DNA from: Carnegiea gigantea
Lineage: Eukaryota; Streptophyta; Magnoliopsida; Caryophyllales; Cactaceae
Direction of reading: 5' to 3'
NCBI GenBank assembly: GCA_029747015.1
Contig: JAKOGI010000184.1
Coordinates: forward strand, 604,001 to 668,000
DNA length: 64,000 nucleotides
Below are positions 39,501 through 51,327 of this stretch, one piece after another (positions within the stretch are counted from its first letter, which is position 1; every line of letters starts with the position of its first letter). Below the pieces are notes generated by a model. That model was not told the origin of the DNA, ran no database searches, and saw only the letters and a program-made list of their open reading frames with translations. A program made the position numbers and the translations under genes.

Positions 39501-40197
39501 TTACTTCGAATTAACAACTCAGGCATGATTTACATTTATTGATTCGTATTGAAGCTAAACGCACATAATTCGCGTTAATTTACAATCTCAGGCATCCATT
39601 AACTACATGCATTTGAATTAACGCTAAACATATATAATTCATTTCGAATCACAATCTCAGGCATAAATTGACTACATGAATCGAACTCAAGCAGGTATAG
39701 CTCACTTCTTGTCATTTCTAATGCATTTAGCAAACCCTAACTTGACATGCAGCATCAATCTGCTGAAAATTAATTTCGAAAATAGTAATAGCTTAGGATG
39801 TGAGAAACACTCACTTGACTCAACCTAAATTCAACCCTAGTAGCAGCAATTCATGCCCAAACGCATGCCCACGTTGCTGAACCGAAACCCTAGCCCGTGT
39901 GCTTCCCAAAATCGAACCCTAGCTCTCAAAATCAAGCCCTTCTGCGTGTGGTTTGAAGTGAAATTGGTCCCTCAATCTATAGAAGAGGTTGTTTGGAGGT
40001 GTTTAGCCGATTTCTGACACGTGGGTGGCGTTTTCAGGCCACCAAAACATGGTTGTCCTGCTCTGTTCTGCGGTGAGAAGCGGAGGAAAGGGGCTGGTGG
40101 AGGTCGGTGGTGAGTGGGTCATGCTCAGCGAACCACCATGGCCCCTCTCTCGCCGGCGACGCGGGCTGCCCGACGGCGGTGCTTGGTGGCCGGTCGC

Positions 40198-40238
<41 letters not shown>

Positions 40239-40656
40239 GCGTTAGAGAAAGAGAGCGTGAGGCTGAAGGGTTGGGGTCTCGGTTTTTCCTGAGACCCGAC
40301 TCCCCCCCCTTTGGTCCGTTTCTTTTTTTTTGACTCAATTAACAACATTCAACTAAATTCCGGTCCCGTACTTGCTAACGGTTAGGCTAAATCCGAATTG
40401 AAATGACCCACAATGAACATTTCGGTTTAAACTTTGGGAATCGGCCAAGTAAAACGAAAAAGGATTTTAAAAACTTGGTTTAGCGTTGATTCAAATATTT
40501 TATAAATAAGTAGCGTCAATAATAACGTTAGTCAAATAATCGTTCTTTTTAATGAATTTAATCGTTAAAAACTCACACAGTTACTAAAAATACGATTTTA
40601 TAACGTAAAAGCAAGACAGGCAACTTAACGTAAAAATAACGAAGGTGGGTCTTGCA
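36566..40656 (-). repeat. 4.1-kb solo LTR, Tekay/Del-like, with TSD GAGGA
   Basis: The segment begins TGCAACACCCCC and ends GGGTCTTGCA, with perfect 5-base duplications GAGGA at 36561-36565 and 40657-40661. Only one copy is seen and no PBS, PPT or pol lies inside. It therefore looks like a solo LTR left by LTR-LTR recombination. On the minus strand the ends read TGCAAGACCC...GGGTGTTGCA, like the neighbouring Tekay-like LTR. A 38-base block at 36732-36769 is identical to 60189-60226 in the Tekay-like element. The GC-rich patch with a GA tract (40025-40320) has the same relative position as in the other Tekay-like LTRs. Confidence 0.8.
40200..40237. repeat. (GA)n microsatellite
   Basis: About 19 GA units lie in the GC-rich patch of the solo LTR. 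Arg-Glu and Leu-Ser rich open frames across it are by-products of the repeat. Confidence 0.92.
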
Positions 40657-40661
40657 GAGGA

Positions 40662-42207
40662 TGAAGCTAAAATGGGAATTGATTACGACCCTCTTTCCTT
40701 TGTTCTCGAATCATCATAAAGCTATTAATCCTTGGTTCCTTCTTTTTCGAAAGCTTAGTTAAGTCATCAAGGGATTATAGTTCCAGAGTTGTTTATAAAG
40801 GTTTAAAGGTTAAAGGAAGCGTAGATGAATCAAAGAAATGATCCATTGCGATGTTGATTAAAGGTTTATCGGATATATTCTTATCATGAATTTAGAGCTC
40901 ATGAGATATATAATTTGCTTAATACATGTAAGATCAAGATGTTTCTTAATAGATTAGGTTATTTTAAGGATCCGTTGGGTATGCATGTTATTTACTTGGG
41001 GAGTAATTTAACTTTACTCGTATACGTCTATTACTTACTCGTAATTATAGAGTGGGGGGAGAAAGTGAAACATTGATCAAAATTTTAAAATAAAGGCCCA
41101 TAAAGAAGTCTAAGAGTGTATGACTTAAGTTCTAAAGTATGTGTTTATATATATAGATTTAAAATCCAGCTAAAGCAAACTAGATCAAGGTACATTATTC
41201 CTTCTGCCTTTCATACCAAAAGCAAAACTCAGTTTTCAAAAGTGTTTTGGCAATGTTTGTATAGTCAAGGACCTGAAAATTGTATGGATTTATATGTATA
41301 TTTATATGGACCAAAATTTATTTACCTTTGGTAATTGTTGACTTATAGGCAAACCATGTTATGATTATTGCATTTAAATGGTGCACCTCCTGGGCATTGT
41401 GTGCTACATGTTTGAGCTCAATTATAAGTATATGTATATGGCATGGCATGGGTTATTGGCTAATCCAAAAGTTTACTTCTGTTCTTAAGCTTAAAGTGAT
41501 AAGTATTAATCAATTATGTTTTCATATGTGTCAAGTCAAAATCCTATTTATTTCTTCATTTTTACTTGATCTTATATTGATTTCATTGTTATCTTGTTTC
41601 AAAAAATTATTTTCAAGCAATCCAGCTAGAGACAAATAAAAGGAAGGTCAATGATGCATTTTCCATTGGATTACTATGAAGGTAAAGTCCTAGTAATTTT
41701 TGCTCAAGTTGACTCTTAAATGAAAGCAGACAAGGTATAGGAGTGTAACTAAAGCATTTCCGTTTGCAGTTTATCAACATGAGATGTAGTTGTTAAAGTT
41801 TTAAATATGTTTATAAGTTTATGATGATCAATGAATAAAGTTTAACAGTGTGCTTATATTCTTGTTAAAGTCAAAATTATTCAAGTGCAAAGTTTGTATT
41901 AGTCATTCTATTTAGCCCCTGAAAAATGCATGCACACACACGTATGCCCATGCACACGTCCTCACACACACATACACAGGTGCATGTAGACGCACTTGCT
42001 CCACCCCCCTCCCCCAAAACATCAACAAACCCTACACTCACACGTGCACATGAAGGGACTTCAACCTTTGGCAGAACCATTTTAAGGGCCCTTACTTTTC
42101 AAATAATTTGTAGATACCTTAATTCTTCTTAGAATAATTGTATATGCCTCTTTTTCACTTGCAATTATGTAAATGCCCTAATGCATAAAACAAATCTAGT
42201 TAAAACC
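40662..42207. other. Intervening DNA with a CA-rich tract, no gene recognised
   Basis: This DNA continues the sequence interrupted by the solo LTR. It contains a CA-rich imperfect repeat at about 41931-42000. Short frames here show no domain. It ends at the left boundary of the Tekay-like element. Confidence 0.45.
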
Positions 42208-43956
42208 TGTAACGCCCCCTAATGAGCATGTTTCACGCTTTACAATCATTATTCTAATTTCCTCAATTACAACTGATAAACCCAATAATCGGGGCGTTAC
42301 CGCCGTCCCAAAAGGACAAGGCTTGCTACAAGTGTATTAGACACAACATAGTCAGGCATAACTTCAACCATATGCATTCACTCATTAACCAACATAAGGT
42401 TTATACACTACAGTAAATCAATTCACCACAAAGCTTACACTTGCATGCACTGAAGATTACAAAATACAGTTCCAAAGTATGCATGGTTTATATCACTGTT
42501 GATTCATCTAAGTTTCCGTTGCTTACTTATTCTCTTCGGCTGACTTGCTAGCGTGCTTTTCGCCTGACTTGCTAACATGAGGGCGATTCACTGAGTGTTT
42601 GCCTAAAACAAAACATGAAAACATTTCGAACTGTGAGCCGAAGCTCAGTACATGCATTCCTTTATTGTTAAATGATCACTGCATAAATTGGTTAGGCATC
42701 CGCTTTGTAATTCATTTTAAGTTAAAACAGTGAATAAGATGAATGTAAAACTGCATTGCTAGTTATTATCTGACAGTAAAGCCCTTGTAACTCTTATGAT
42801 CTATGGATAGGTGTACACCTGTCAAGCCAATCAGGACATGGCCTGAAGCCGCGCGGGTAACTGAAGGGCCATGCCCTGTAACTGATAACTGATGAGGTCA
42901 CTAATTATGTGATAAATCACTGATTAAACTGATTCCTTGATGTACTTACCAGCACATTATAATTTTGATAAATACGTGCTAATTTCTAAAGATACAGATA
43001 ATGACCGTATCTGAAGTCTTTAAAATGCAATCTCACTTGATAGTACTTATGCACAATGGGAAACGATAGATTAGGCCCCAATTTCAGTTTAAGAAGTATA
43101 ATTATAGGTATATGTAATTAGTAAACAACGTTGACTTTAATAATTTGTGATTGCAATAGAAATTCATTAAAAGGCATCCATAACTCAAATAATTCAATAG
43201 ATGATAAGTTCTGCCAACATGATTTGAAAACTAAATGAATTAGGGTAATTTAACTCAAAGTGAAATAATGTTGGCATAAAACTGATCAAGGTAGAATAGT
43301 TGAGATCATAAAAGAAAGACTTTCATGGGTATAATTGATCTCGGATTTTTGATATTTCTGAAATGGATAACAAAGGTTTGAATGCAATTGGACTGGCGGT
43401 AAGTTCAAAATAACTTCAAACACATCAGTTTGGACCAATAAACACTGATCTTGAGTTGTCAGTCTCCCCACTTCTTCAATTTCGTAGCACATACGATACA
43501 ACTTAGTTTTCCAAACCAAATAAGCTTCTAAGTGCAATCAAATTTGTTATCGATTCAAGGTCCACATTAGAAAATTCATAACTTTCACCCCCGACCTCCA
43601 ATTGAGCTATAAAACCCCAATATGAAAAGTCAAGAAGTCTGATGACACTTTCATTTGCAGCCCATGACACAATCACCACCACACAAATCCCAAAATTGAG
43701 GTAAAACACCACCCTGCACAATTTTGGTCCAGTATGTGCAGTTTGAGTAAAACAGCCATAACTTTTTCCACAGAACTCGGATTAAGGTGATTCAAAAGCC
43801 ATCTGAAAGATAACTCATTGATCTAGCTAAACAAGCCACGCATTACCCTTTTTTCCTAGAATAGATCCCTATTATTAGGCCCTTTATAGCTTGCTACATA
43901 CTTTATCATCCTCCTTTTTCACATAATTACCCTCTAAAATCACTTGTTGAAATTAT
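42208..43956 (-). repeat. 3' LTR of Tekay-like element, first part
   Basis: It begins TGTAACGCCCCC and aligns throughout with 60560-62330. It is interrupted at ATTAT (43952-43956), the target site of the copia element, and resumes at 54515. Confidence 0.93.
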
Positions 43957-45409
43957 TGTTGAATTCCAAGAGTACACAACCACAAGAGGGGGGTGAATTG
44001 TGGTGGTCGATTTTCGCCTAATAACTGACAAACAACCGTAGCACTTGATTGCAGAGATTGTTTGTAAATCACAAACAACCTTACGCCTTGTTTGTAGCAG
44101 TTGTTCTCAATTGATTCAGTAGCGAAATTCAAAGTAATAAATGCGAAAATAAAGCACACACAATTTTTACGTGGAAAACACCTCTAGCCCAACTGAGGTG
44201 TGAAAAACCACGACCTACCTCGTGTAGGATTTAACCACTTCACTAACGGGCTGAGCACGTTACAAAAGTAACACTCCTTGTTACAACTTGTAACCCACGT
44301 AACCTTCTTCCCTAAGACAGGTTACACCACGTCCAATCTCACCAGATAGGACACGTCCAAAGTCCACACAACTGAGGACACACTCACTCAATTTCTGTTC
44401 TGAGAACAGGGTACAAAACACCTTACTCGGGTGCTTCTGACTTAAGCAGATGTAAGGTACAATGAAGTCCTATTATGCCAATAAATTGAAAGCTCAGTTA
44501 AGCACAATCTTCTCACGGTTTTTCTCTTTGAATGTCAGCTCTAAAAATCTCTTACTTCTTTGTAAAAACCTGGTTGTCAAATGGGAGAGAGAATTTCAAT
44601 ATTTAAACGCACAACCCAACGGCTATTATTTCAAAAGATAGGAAAAAATCCTCTACTTTTAGTCGCTTAGAAGATTCATCAAAGATTTCCATCGGCTAAG
44701 AGAGAAGAGAAGATTTTCTTAAAATATCTTGGCCGAGTAGTCTAGTCTTGAAAAGGATAAAATCTTGATTTATCCCAAATTCAATCAAGACCTAAAAATA
44801 AGGGATAAGAATCTTTTCAAGAGAAATCTTTAGCAAAAACGGTTTTGCAATTTTTTTTTTCCAAATTCAAAACGAACCTTTTTAGATCTGGCAGCCAACC
44901 GAAGTAAATTTCCAGATAAGACTGATGTAGCTGCTGCAGTTTTTGAGAACACCCTAGGCACCCTGTTTGCAGGGTTGTTTGGTAATGGTGTCCCAAAGCA
45001 ACTTTTCGAAAACCGTTTTCAAGAAGTGCTAAAAATGATACTTTCAAGATTGGCATATTAACAAGAGTCTAAATAAATAAAACCTATATACCCAAGACTT
45101 CTTGTTTTGAACCAGTCAACTTGTCCAAGATTTGTAGAGCTGCTGTGAACACCAAGGCCACCTTGTTTGCTGGGGTTGTTCTTTGCATTGCTAGAGTTCA
45201 GGAATATGCCTTACAATCAACTGTCGAGAGGGTGTTCTTGACCAAGTAAAACCTGTTTTGAAGACTTGTTCTCACATGTAGCAAACCAGTTAATACAATA
45301 AGATCACAAACACCAGTTAGGCCTGTTTGGAGATCGTGTTTGGAGCAACATTACTTGGACAAAGTTTTACACTTGGATTTGTTATCATCAAAACTAAATA
45401 TACTCAACA
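43957..45409 (-). repeat. 3' LTR of copia element
   Basis: This 1453-base LTR begins TGTTGAATTCC and ends ATACTCAACA on the plus strand. It contains a 76-base stretch (44644-44719) missing from the other LTR and lacks 15 bases present there. A possible TATA-like TTTAAATA lies on the element strand near 44600-44608. The 79-residue open frame inside is repeated identically in the other LTR and is not taken as a gene. Confidence 0.95.
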
Positions 45410-45423
45410 AATTCCCCCTTTTT
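45410..45423 (-). other. Polypurine tract of copia element
   Basis: On the element strand AAAAAGGGGGAATT directly precedes the 3' LTR start. The 284 bases between it and the extra ORF (45424-45707) are untranslated and hold no other recognisable feature. Confidence 0.9.
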
Positions 45424-45707
45424 GATGATGACAAACCAAGTGACCATATTGACAAAATTAAAAAGCTTAACAACGATTAATGCTGATAGGGATCCTCTAG
45501 GTGCTAGGTCATAGATCATATGGTCTTATTCGTATGGTCTTATTTCCCCTTTTGGCATCATTAAAAAGCATAAACAACAGTATGAATGCAAGAAAAGAAA
45601 TATAGAGCATAAGGTGCAAGAAGCATCATGAAAGAGATATTACATTAAAAACAGTACAATGCCAAAAACGAAGAGGGGAGGAGGAAACAAGCGAACAGCC
45701 TAGAGAA

Positions 45708-47579
45708 TCAGGGTGCAGGGGGTGGTCTCATTTGCAGAGGAGGAATGTCGGGGGCAAGAGTGGAGAGAAGGACAAGCAATTCCTCATGGCATTTGGCGGA
45801 GAGGGCTTGCTCCTCAGCAAGAGCAGCCTTGACAGCTGAGAGCTCATCCTTGAGGCGAGCATTGTCTTCAAGAACAGCCTCAAGTTTGAAGAAAGGTTGC
45901 CCAGAAACAGGTGGTCGAGGTGGTCGACGGCCCTGTTTGGAGACTGGTCCTTCGCCAACCTCATGGCCACACCCGAGCAGAGTGTCAATCCCAATCTCAT
46001 CAACGACTTGGGCCGCCACTCGCCGTGTGAGCACTATCCCAAGGTGCTCAAACACCCTTGTTAGCAGAAACCCATATCCAAGATCATGGGCCCGGGTGGT
46101 GTTCGCAATTCGCCCTATGTGGCGAATCATGATTGCAGGGAGGTTAATTGGCTCCTCCCGATCCAGTAAATCCACCAGGCATTGATCGAGGGCATCAGCT
46201 GAGTTTCGCCCTTGACCTCGCGGAATTATGTTCTTGATAGTGAACATAAACAATAGTTGGTGCAGGGAGGTCATTTCACCCTTCTTGACAGAGAGGGGTG
46301 TTCTCAGGCCCTGTTTTTGACTGAGGCATTGGGACACCTCTAGGAGCCTGGCTGTTTCTAGGGCTGTTTTGTCTTCCCTCATATACACGTCAAAGCCTTG
46401 TGAGGGTACTTCCAAAATTTTTCCAAGTGTGGGCGCATCAGCCTGAATGCGTTGCCCATTCACAAAACTAGTCACCACCCCTTCGGTGACACTGCAGTTG
46501 GCGTAAAACTCAGCCAACTCAGGCACAGAACACCCCAACTGGGTGTTTGCAAACAAGTCGAGCCAGCCTTAGGCTCGCAACTTATTCAGGAACACCCCCA
46601 GACCCTGTTCCTCGAAAAAGCTTACATTCACTACCTTCCCCCTGTCGACATTGCGCTTAAGCAACTGTGCATATTTGTCCGACATAGGAGAGGGAGGGAA
46701 CTGCTTTGGGCGATTGGGGGCAGGAACAGAGGTGGTAGCTTCAGGTAGGGGAGCTGTTCTGGGCTTTCGCTTGAGGGGTGTTTTTGCAGGAGAGGGCTTC
46801 ACAGCAGGTTTAGTGGTTGATTTTGGAGGGGCTTGTTCTTCAGAGGACTCGGAGAACACCGGTGTCCCCTGTTTGAAGGAGGTGTTCTCAGAGTCAGAAC
46901 TCGAGAACCCTTCGGTAGAAGAGGAGGAAATCTCCTCGATGACAGGAGCAGAGGGTGTGGAGATACGGGGAGAAGATTGAAAAGCTAGTCTCGCAGATTT
47001 GCGAGAAGGCTTGGAGGATTGTGGAGAAAAGGGAGTTTGAGAGGGCTGAGACCTTGGTTGTGGTCTTGTTTGTGGCGTTCGGCTACGCCTAGCCACTATT
47101 TTCACCCTTTTCCTTTTCTCTCTAGTTTGAGCGACCGGAGTGGGGGTTTCAGCTTCAGGGAGAGAATCCTTCTCTAAACTATCCTCTGATGTCTCATTCG
47201 ACTTCCCTTGGAAATCGACATCCAGATCCTCCACAAACACACCTTCGACAGAGGTAGCCCCTGTTTCTGGCGCTGTTTCAGGAAACAACCCAGAAGAACA
47301 GGGCTCAAAATTAAACCCTTCAGGGGTTTCCAAGATTTGGTCTTGAGACCCCGATAGCGTACCCTCTGACTCGACGTTAATGGGACAAGCAATTGTCCCT
47401 ATAAGAAACACCAATTCCCTTCCACATTCGAAGGGAATATCAACCATCCCCATTCCCACTGAGTGTAGGGACAAGCTTTTCAGGAATTTGAAAGGCTTGT
47501 ACAGGATTGGGCGAGGGGGAGCAGGGATTGAGGACGCAAGAACGAGGTCGTTTGATTGAGAGGAGTTGTTGAGAGCCAT
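45708..47579 (-). pseudogene. Envelope-like extra ORF of the copia element (one internal stop)
   Basis: The ATG at 47579 starts 336 codons up to a TAA at 46571-46569. The same frame then stays open for about 280 more codons to 45708, with no ATG near its beginning. The two parts are thus one gene of ~620 codons with a single stop. The N-terminal part is Ser/Pro-rich and basic, with an EKRKRVK stretch that could be a nuclear signal and acidic Ser runs (EEISSSSTEGFSSSDSE). The C-terminal part has GWLDLFANTQ, VPELAEFYANC and FVNGQRIQADAPTLGKIL. These patterns resemble the plant envelope-like / 'putative plant transposon protein' family found after pol in SIRE-type and Athila elements. The end (about the last 60 residues) looks coiled-coil. 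I see no signal peptide or clear membrane segment. Function is unknown. Confidence 0.75.
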
Positions 47580-47587
47580 TGTTGCTA

Positions 47588-47678
47588 AAGGAGAGAGATT
47601 AGGGTTTAAGGCTTTGCAGGTTTCTCAGCAGTACTGAGAACAGGGCATATAAAAAGAGAGAGAGAGAGAGAGAGAGAG
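47588..47678 (-). promoter_or_regulatory. Putative internal promoter of the envelope-like ORF
   Basis: On the element strand a CT tract (47678-47656) runs into TTTTTATAT (47655-47647), a TATA box about 70 bases before the ATG. A telo-box AAACCCTAA (47607-47599) and CT-rich leader follow. The start context is AACAATGGC, the plant optimum. The combination is what a plant housekeeping gene promoter looks like. That it works is an inference. Confidence 0.55.
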
Positions 47679-48035
47679 CACCCAAAATCTTTAGAAGATT
47701 TCTTGGTTTGCAACGGGTGTGAGAATTAAAAGCTTGTGCCTTGGGAAGGAAAAACACATTGAGCAACCAAGGGGCGTACCTGTTCTCTTCGTTATGCCTG
47801 TTCTTTGTCGTCTGATCTTGATTGGACTTAATGGTATTAAGGCGGCTTCAGTACATCCCCTTATGCTGCACTAAGTGGATAAGTAAAGACAAAATGCACG
47901 CAATTCGAGTGTATGCAATAACATCCGTTGTTAATAAGATTTGCAAACAGGGGGAGAGAACAGGGTGTAGAGGTTGATCTTACTAAACCCAGTTCATGTT
48001 CTGAAAACAGGTAACTCAGGGTGTTCTCACCAACC
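47679..48035 (-). other. Spacer between pol and the envelope-like promoter
   Basis: These ~360 bases hold no open frame. They contain several AACAGG/AACACC-type motifs seen throughout the element (for example at 47947-47975). It may be pol 3' untranslated sequence and upstream promoter sequence of the extra ORF. Confidence 0.5.
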
Positions 48036-51000
48036 CTAGTTCCATCTATTTCTCTCAAATCGATCTCTAGCTAGTGCCTTAGTGAATATATCAGCAATTT
48101 GATTTTCCGTTGTGCAAAAGTTCATAGAGATTAAACCCTTTTCAACATTATCTCTCAAGAAATGATGTCGAATGCCAATATGCTTTGTTCTTTTATGTTG
48201 ACATGGATTTTTGGCGATGTTAATTGCACTTGTGTTATCATAAAAAATAGGAATGCATCCAATGTCAACACAAAAGTCCTTAAGCTGTTGTCTTATCCAC
48301 AACAGTTGAGCACAACATGAAGCTGCTGCAACATATTCAGCTTCTGCTGTGGACATGGCAACTGAATGTTGCTTCTTGGTAGCCCAAGATACCAAACAAG
48401 GTCCAAGAAAGTGAGCCATACCTGAGGTACTCTTTCTATCAACTAGGAATCCAGCATAGTCAGCATCAGTATATCCAACAAGATCAAAATTGCAACCTTT
48501 AAGATACCATAAAGCTAAATTGGGTGTATGTTTCAAATACCTTAGTATCCGTTTAACAGCCTTAAGGTGAGTTTCCTTAGGATTAGACTGAAAACGGGCA
48601 CATAAACCAATACTAAAAACAATATCAGGTCTACTAGCGGTTAGGTATAAGAGTGACCCAATCATACCCCTATAGAGTTTCTCTTCAACTGAGGGACTCC
48701 CATCATCCATAACCAACTTGGTTGAAGGTGAAATAGGAGTGTCTACGGGTTTGGCCAACTCCATCCCAAAACGCTTAAGTAGCTCCTTGATATACTTTTG
48801 TTGATGGATCATGGTGCCGTTTGGAGTTTGCTTGATTTGTAAGCCTAAGAAAAGTTAAGCTCACCCATCATGCTCATCTCAAACTCACTCCTCATCATAT
48901 TTGAAAATTCATTGCATAAATCATGATGAGTTGCACCAAATATAATGTCATCAACATATATTTGGACAATCAATAAATGTTCCCCCTTAGATTTTAGAAA
49001 CAAGGTATTGTCTACCTTACCTCTTCTAAAATCATTTTCAATTAAAAAACTTGACAACCGTTCGTACCAAGCTCTAGGAGCTTGTTTTAGGCCATAAAGA
49101 GCTTTGTCAAGTTTGAAAACATGGTTAGGAAATTCACTGTTTTCAAAACCAGGGGGTTGTTTGACATACACCTCTTCTTTAAGGTATCCGTTGAGGAATG
49201 CACTTTTCACGTCCATTTGATATAGCTTGATTTCCATATGAGCTGCAAAGGCTATTAAGATTCGAATAGCCTCAATTCTAGCAACTGGTGCAAAGGTTTC
49301 TTCATAATCGATCCCTTCTTCTTGATTATACCCTTGAACAACCAGCCGTGCCTTGTTCCTAGTGACTGTTCCTGACTCATCCAGTTTGTTTCGGAACACC
49401 CACTTGGTTCCAATGATTGTTCTCTCTGCAGGTTTAGGTACAAGGTGCCATACTTTGTTTCTTTCAAATTGATGGAGCTCTTCTTGCATTGCCGTGACCC
49501 AATCTGAATCTGCAAGAGCTTCATTCACACTCTTTGGCTCAATGTTAGAAAGAAAAGCATAGAAAGCACAAAAATTCTTAAGTTTAGATCTAGTTTGCAC
49601 TCCAGTATTAATATCTGACAAGATTTGATCAAGAGGGTGTGAACTATGGTACTTCCATGGTCGTGGAGTAAGAGGGTCCACAAACCCATGCTCTACTCTA
49701 GTCGTAATATCAAGCTTACGATCATCTCCTGAGCCTGTTTCTACACCTGTTTGTAAGCCTGTTCCTGAAGAACATGGTCCCGAATAGGGTTCAACGGTGT
49801 TTCCCCCTGTTTGGTGTTCACCTTGCCTGCTGTTCTGAGGAACACCTTCAGGAGTTGTTTTCTCCATGGTGTTCTTACCTCGTTTATCTTGGAGCAACAC
49901 TTCTTTTCGAACAAGACCTAATTCAAGTTCATCTTCCTGTGCATCATTCTCACTCAACAAGTTAGATTCATTAAAAAGCACATGCACACTTTCCTCAACA
50001 CACAAGGTCCTTTTGTTAAAGACTTTGTATGCCTTGCTGTGAGAAGAATAGCCAAGAAATATTGCCTCATCACTCCTAGGGTCAAACTTTCCTAAGGCAT
50101 CCTTCCCATTATTATGCACAAAACACCTACAACCAAATGTTCTTAGGTGCGTAATATTGGGTTTTCTACCCTTGAAAAGTTCATAAGGAGTTTTGTTCAA
50201 AATGGGTCTGATCATGCATCTATTTATAATGTAACATGAGGTGTTCAATGCTTCTAGAAATACCTAGGAAGACCACTAGCAATAAGCATTGTTCTGGTCA
50301 TGTCTTCCAGGGTGCGATTTTTGCGCTCAACCACCCCATTTTGTTGGGGTGTTCTTGGAGCTGAGAAGTTATGATCAACACCATGTTCATTACAATAGTT
50401 GATAAAACTTGCATTTTCAAACTCAGTTCCATGATCAGATCTCAAGCTAATTAAGGAGTGTCCTACTCTCTTTTCAATCTTTTTGAGAAAGGCAATAAAA
50501 TTCTCAAAGGTTTCATCTTTGGATGCCAAAAACAAGGTCCAAGTAAATCGAGAGTAATCATCCACTACAACAAGCACATACTTTTTCCCACCTCTACTAG
50601 TTATCCTCATGGGACCACACAAATCAATGTGTAATAATTCTAGAGGTCGGGTAGTGCTTACACATTTTTTCGATTTAAAAGAAGATCTGACTTGTTTGCC
50701 TTTTGCACAAGCTTCACATACCTTGTCATCATTAAATTTGATGGAAGGTAGTCCAATAACCAGGTCTTTTGAAACAAGTTTGTTTAAAAGAGTAAGGCTT
50801 GCATGACCTAGTCTCTTGTGCCAGAGCATTATGTCATCATTCACAGCACTCAAACAAGTCAGGTTGTTTTGGGGAAGAGTGGAAATACATACTTTGTAAA
50901 CATTTTTGTGTCGCTTCCCCTTTAACACAACATCTCCTGTGTTGGCATTGACAACCAAGCAATGTGTTCGTGAGAACACCACTAGGTTGTTTTTGTCACA

Positions 51001-51327
51001 CAGTTGGGACACACTTAGTAAATTGTGCTTTAAACCATCAACTAAATGCACATTATCAATTGAGTGGGAGAGAGTTTTACCAATGCTACCTACACCGACA
51101 ATTGTCCCAGACTTGTCGTTGCCAAAAGCCACGCTCCCACTGGTTGAAGCTGTAAGTGAGAGAAAGTTTGATTTTTCTCCAGTCATATGCCGCGAACACC
51201 CACTATCAACATACCACAGCTGCCTGTTTTCAAGGTTGTTTTCTGATCTGTTTGACAGGGTGTTTCTTACCCTGTTTGCTGGGTTGTTTGTGGGGTTGTT
51301 CTCTCTCACTTCAGCCTGCAAAACAAA
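48036..51327 (-). pseudogene. pol: copia pol (protease-integrase-RT-RNase H), two frameshifts
   Basis: Block 1 (51321-50254) has protease WYVDSGCSRHMTG (DSG at residues 39-41). It also has the integrase zinc site H168, H173, C202, C205 and catalytic D233, D296, E332, a complete D,D35E set. A small deletion at about 50254 shifts the frame. Block 2 (50248-48845) has the rest of integrase, a Gly/Thr-rich linker and RT with [11 protein letters not shown] (D346) and YVDD at 431-434. A one-base loss at about 48855 shifts the frame again. Block 3 (48812-48036) has RNase H with YTDADYAG and MSTAEAEYVA. All catalytic motifs are intact, so the gene died recently. Block 1 follows gag in the same frame after a TGA (51330-51328). 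Confidence 0.93.

Noticed and set aside
40003..40348. Several ~100-residue frames on both strands
   Set aside because: All span the GA microsatellite in the solo LTR; open frames on both strands are a repeat by-product.
35481..40656. Single 5.2-kb element from TGTAGGACCC to GGGTCTTGCA
   Set aside because: Flanks (CAAAG and GAGGA) do not match; the GAGGA pair instead supports 36566-40656.
43503..43721. 72-residue frame with a relative at 61855-62064
   Set aside because: They are equivalent parts of the two Tekay-like LTRs; similarity reflects LTR pairing.
44817..45056. 79-residue frame repeated identically at 53901-54140
   Set aside because: The two copies are the two LTRs of the copia element; not a gene duplication.
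46452..46748. Plus-strand frames opposite the envelope-like ORF (also 45745-46185)
   Set aside because: They are antisense shadows of the GC-richer minus-strand ORF.
45708..47579. Viral envelope glycoprotein gene
   Set aside because: No signal peptide, transmembrane segment or Cys-rich ectodomain is visible; only the position and sequence style match plant envelope-like ORFs.
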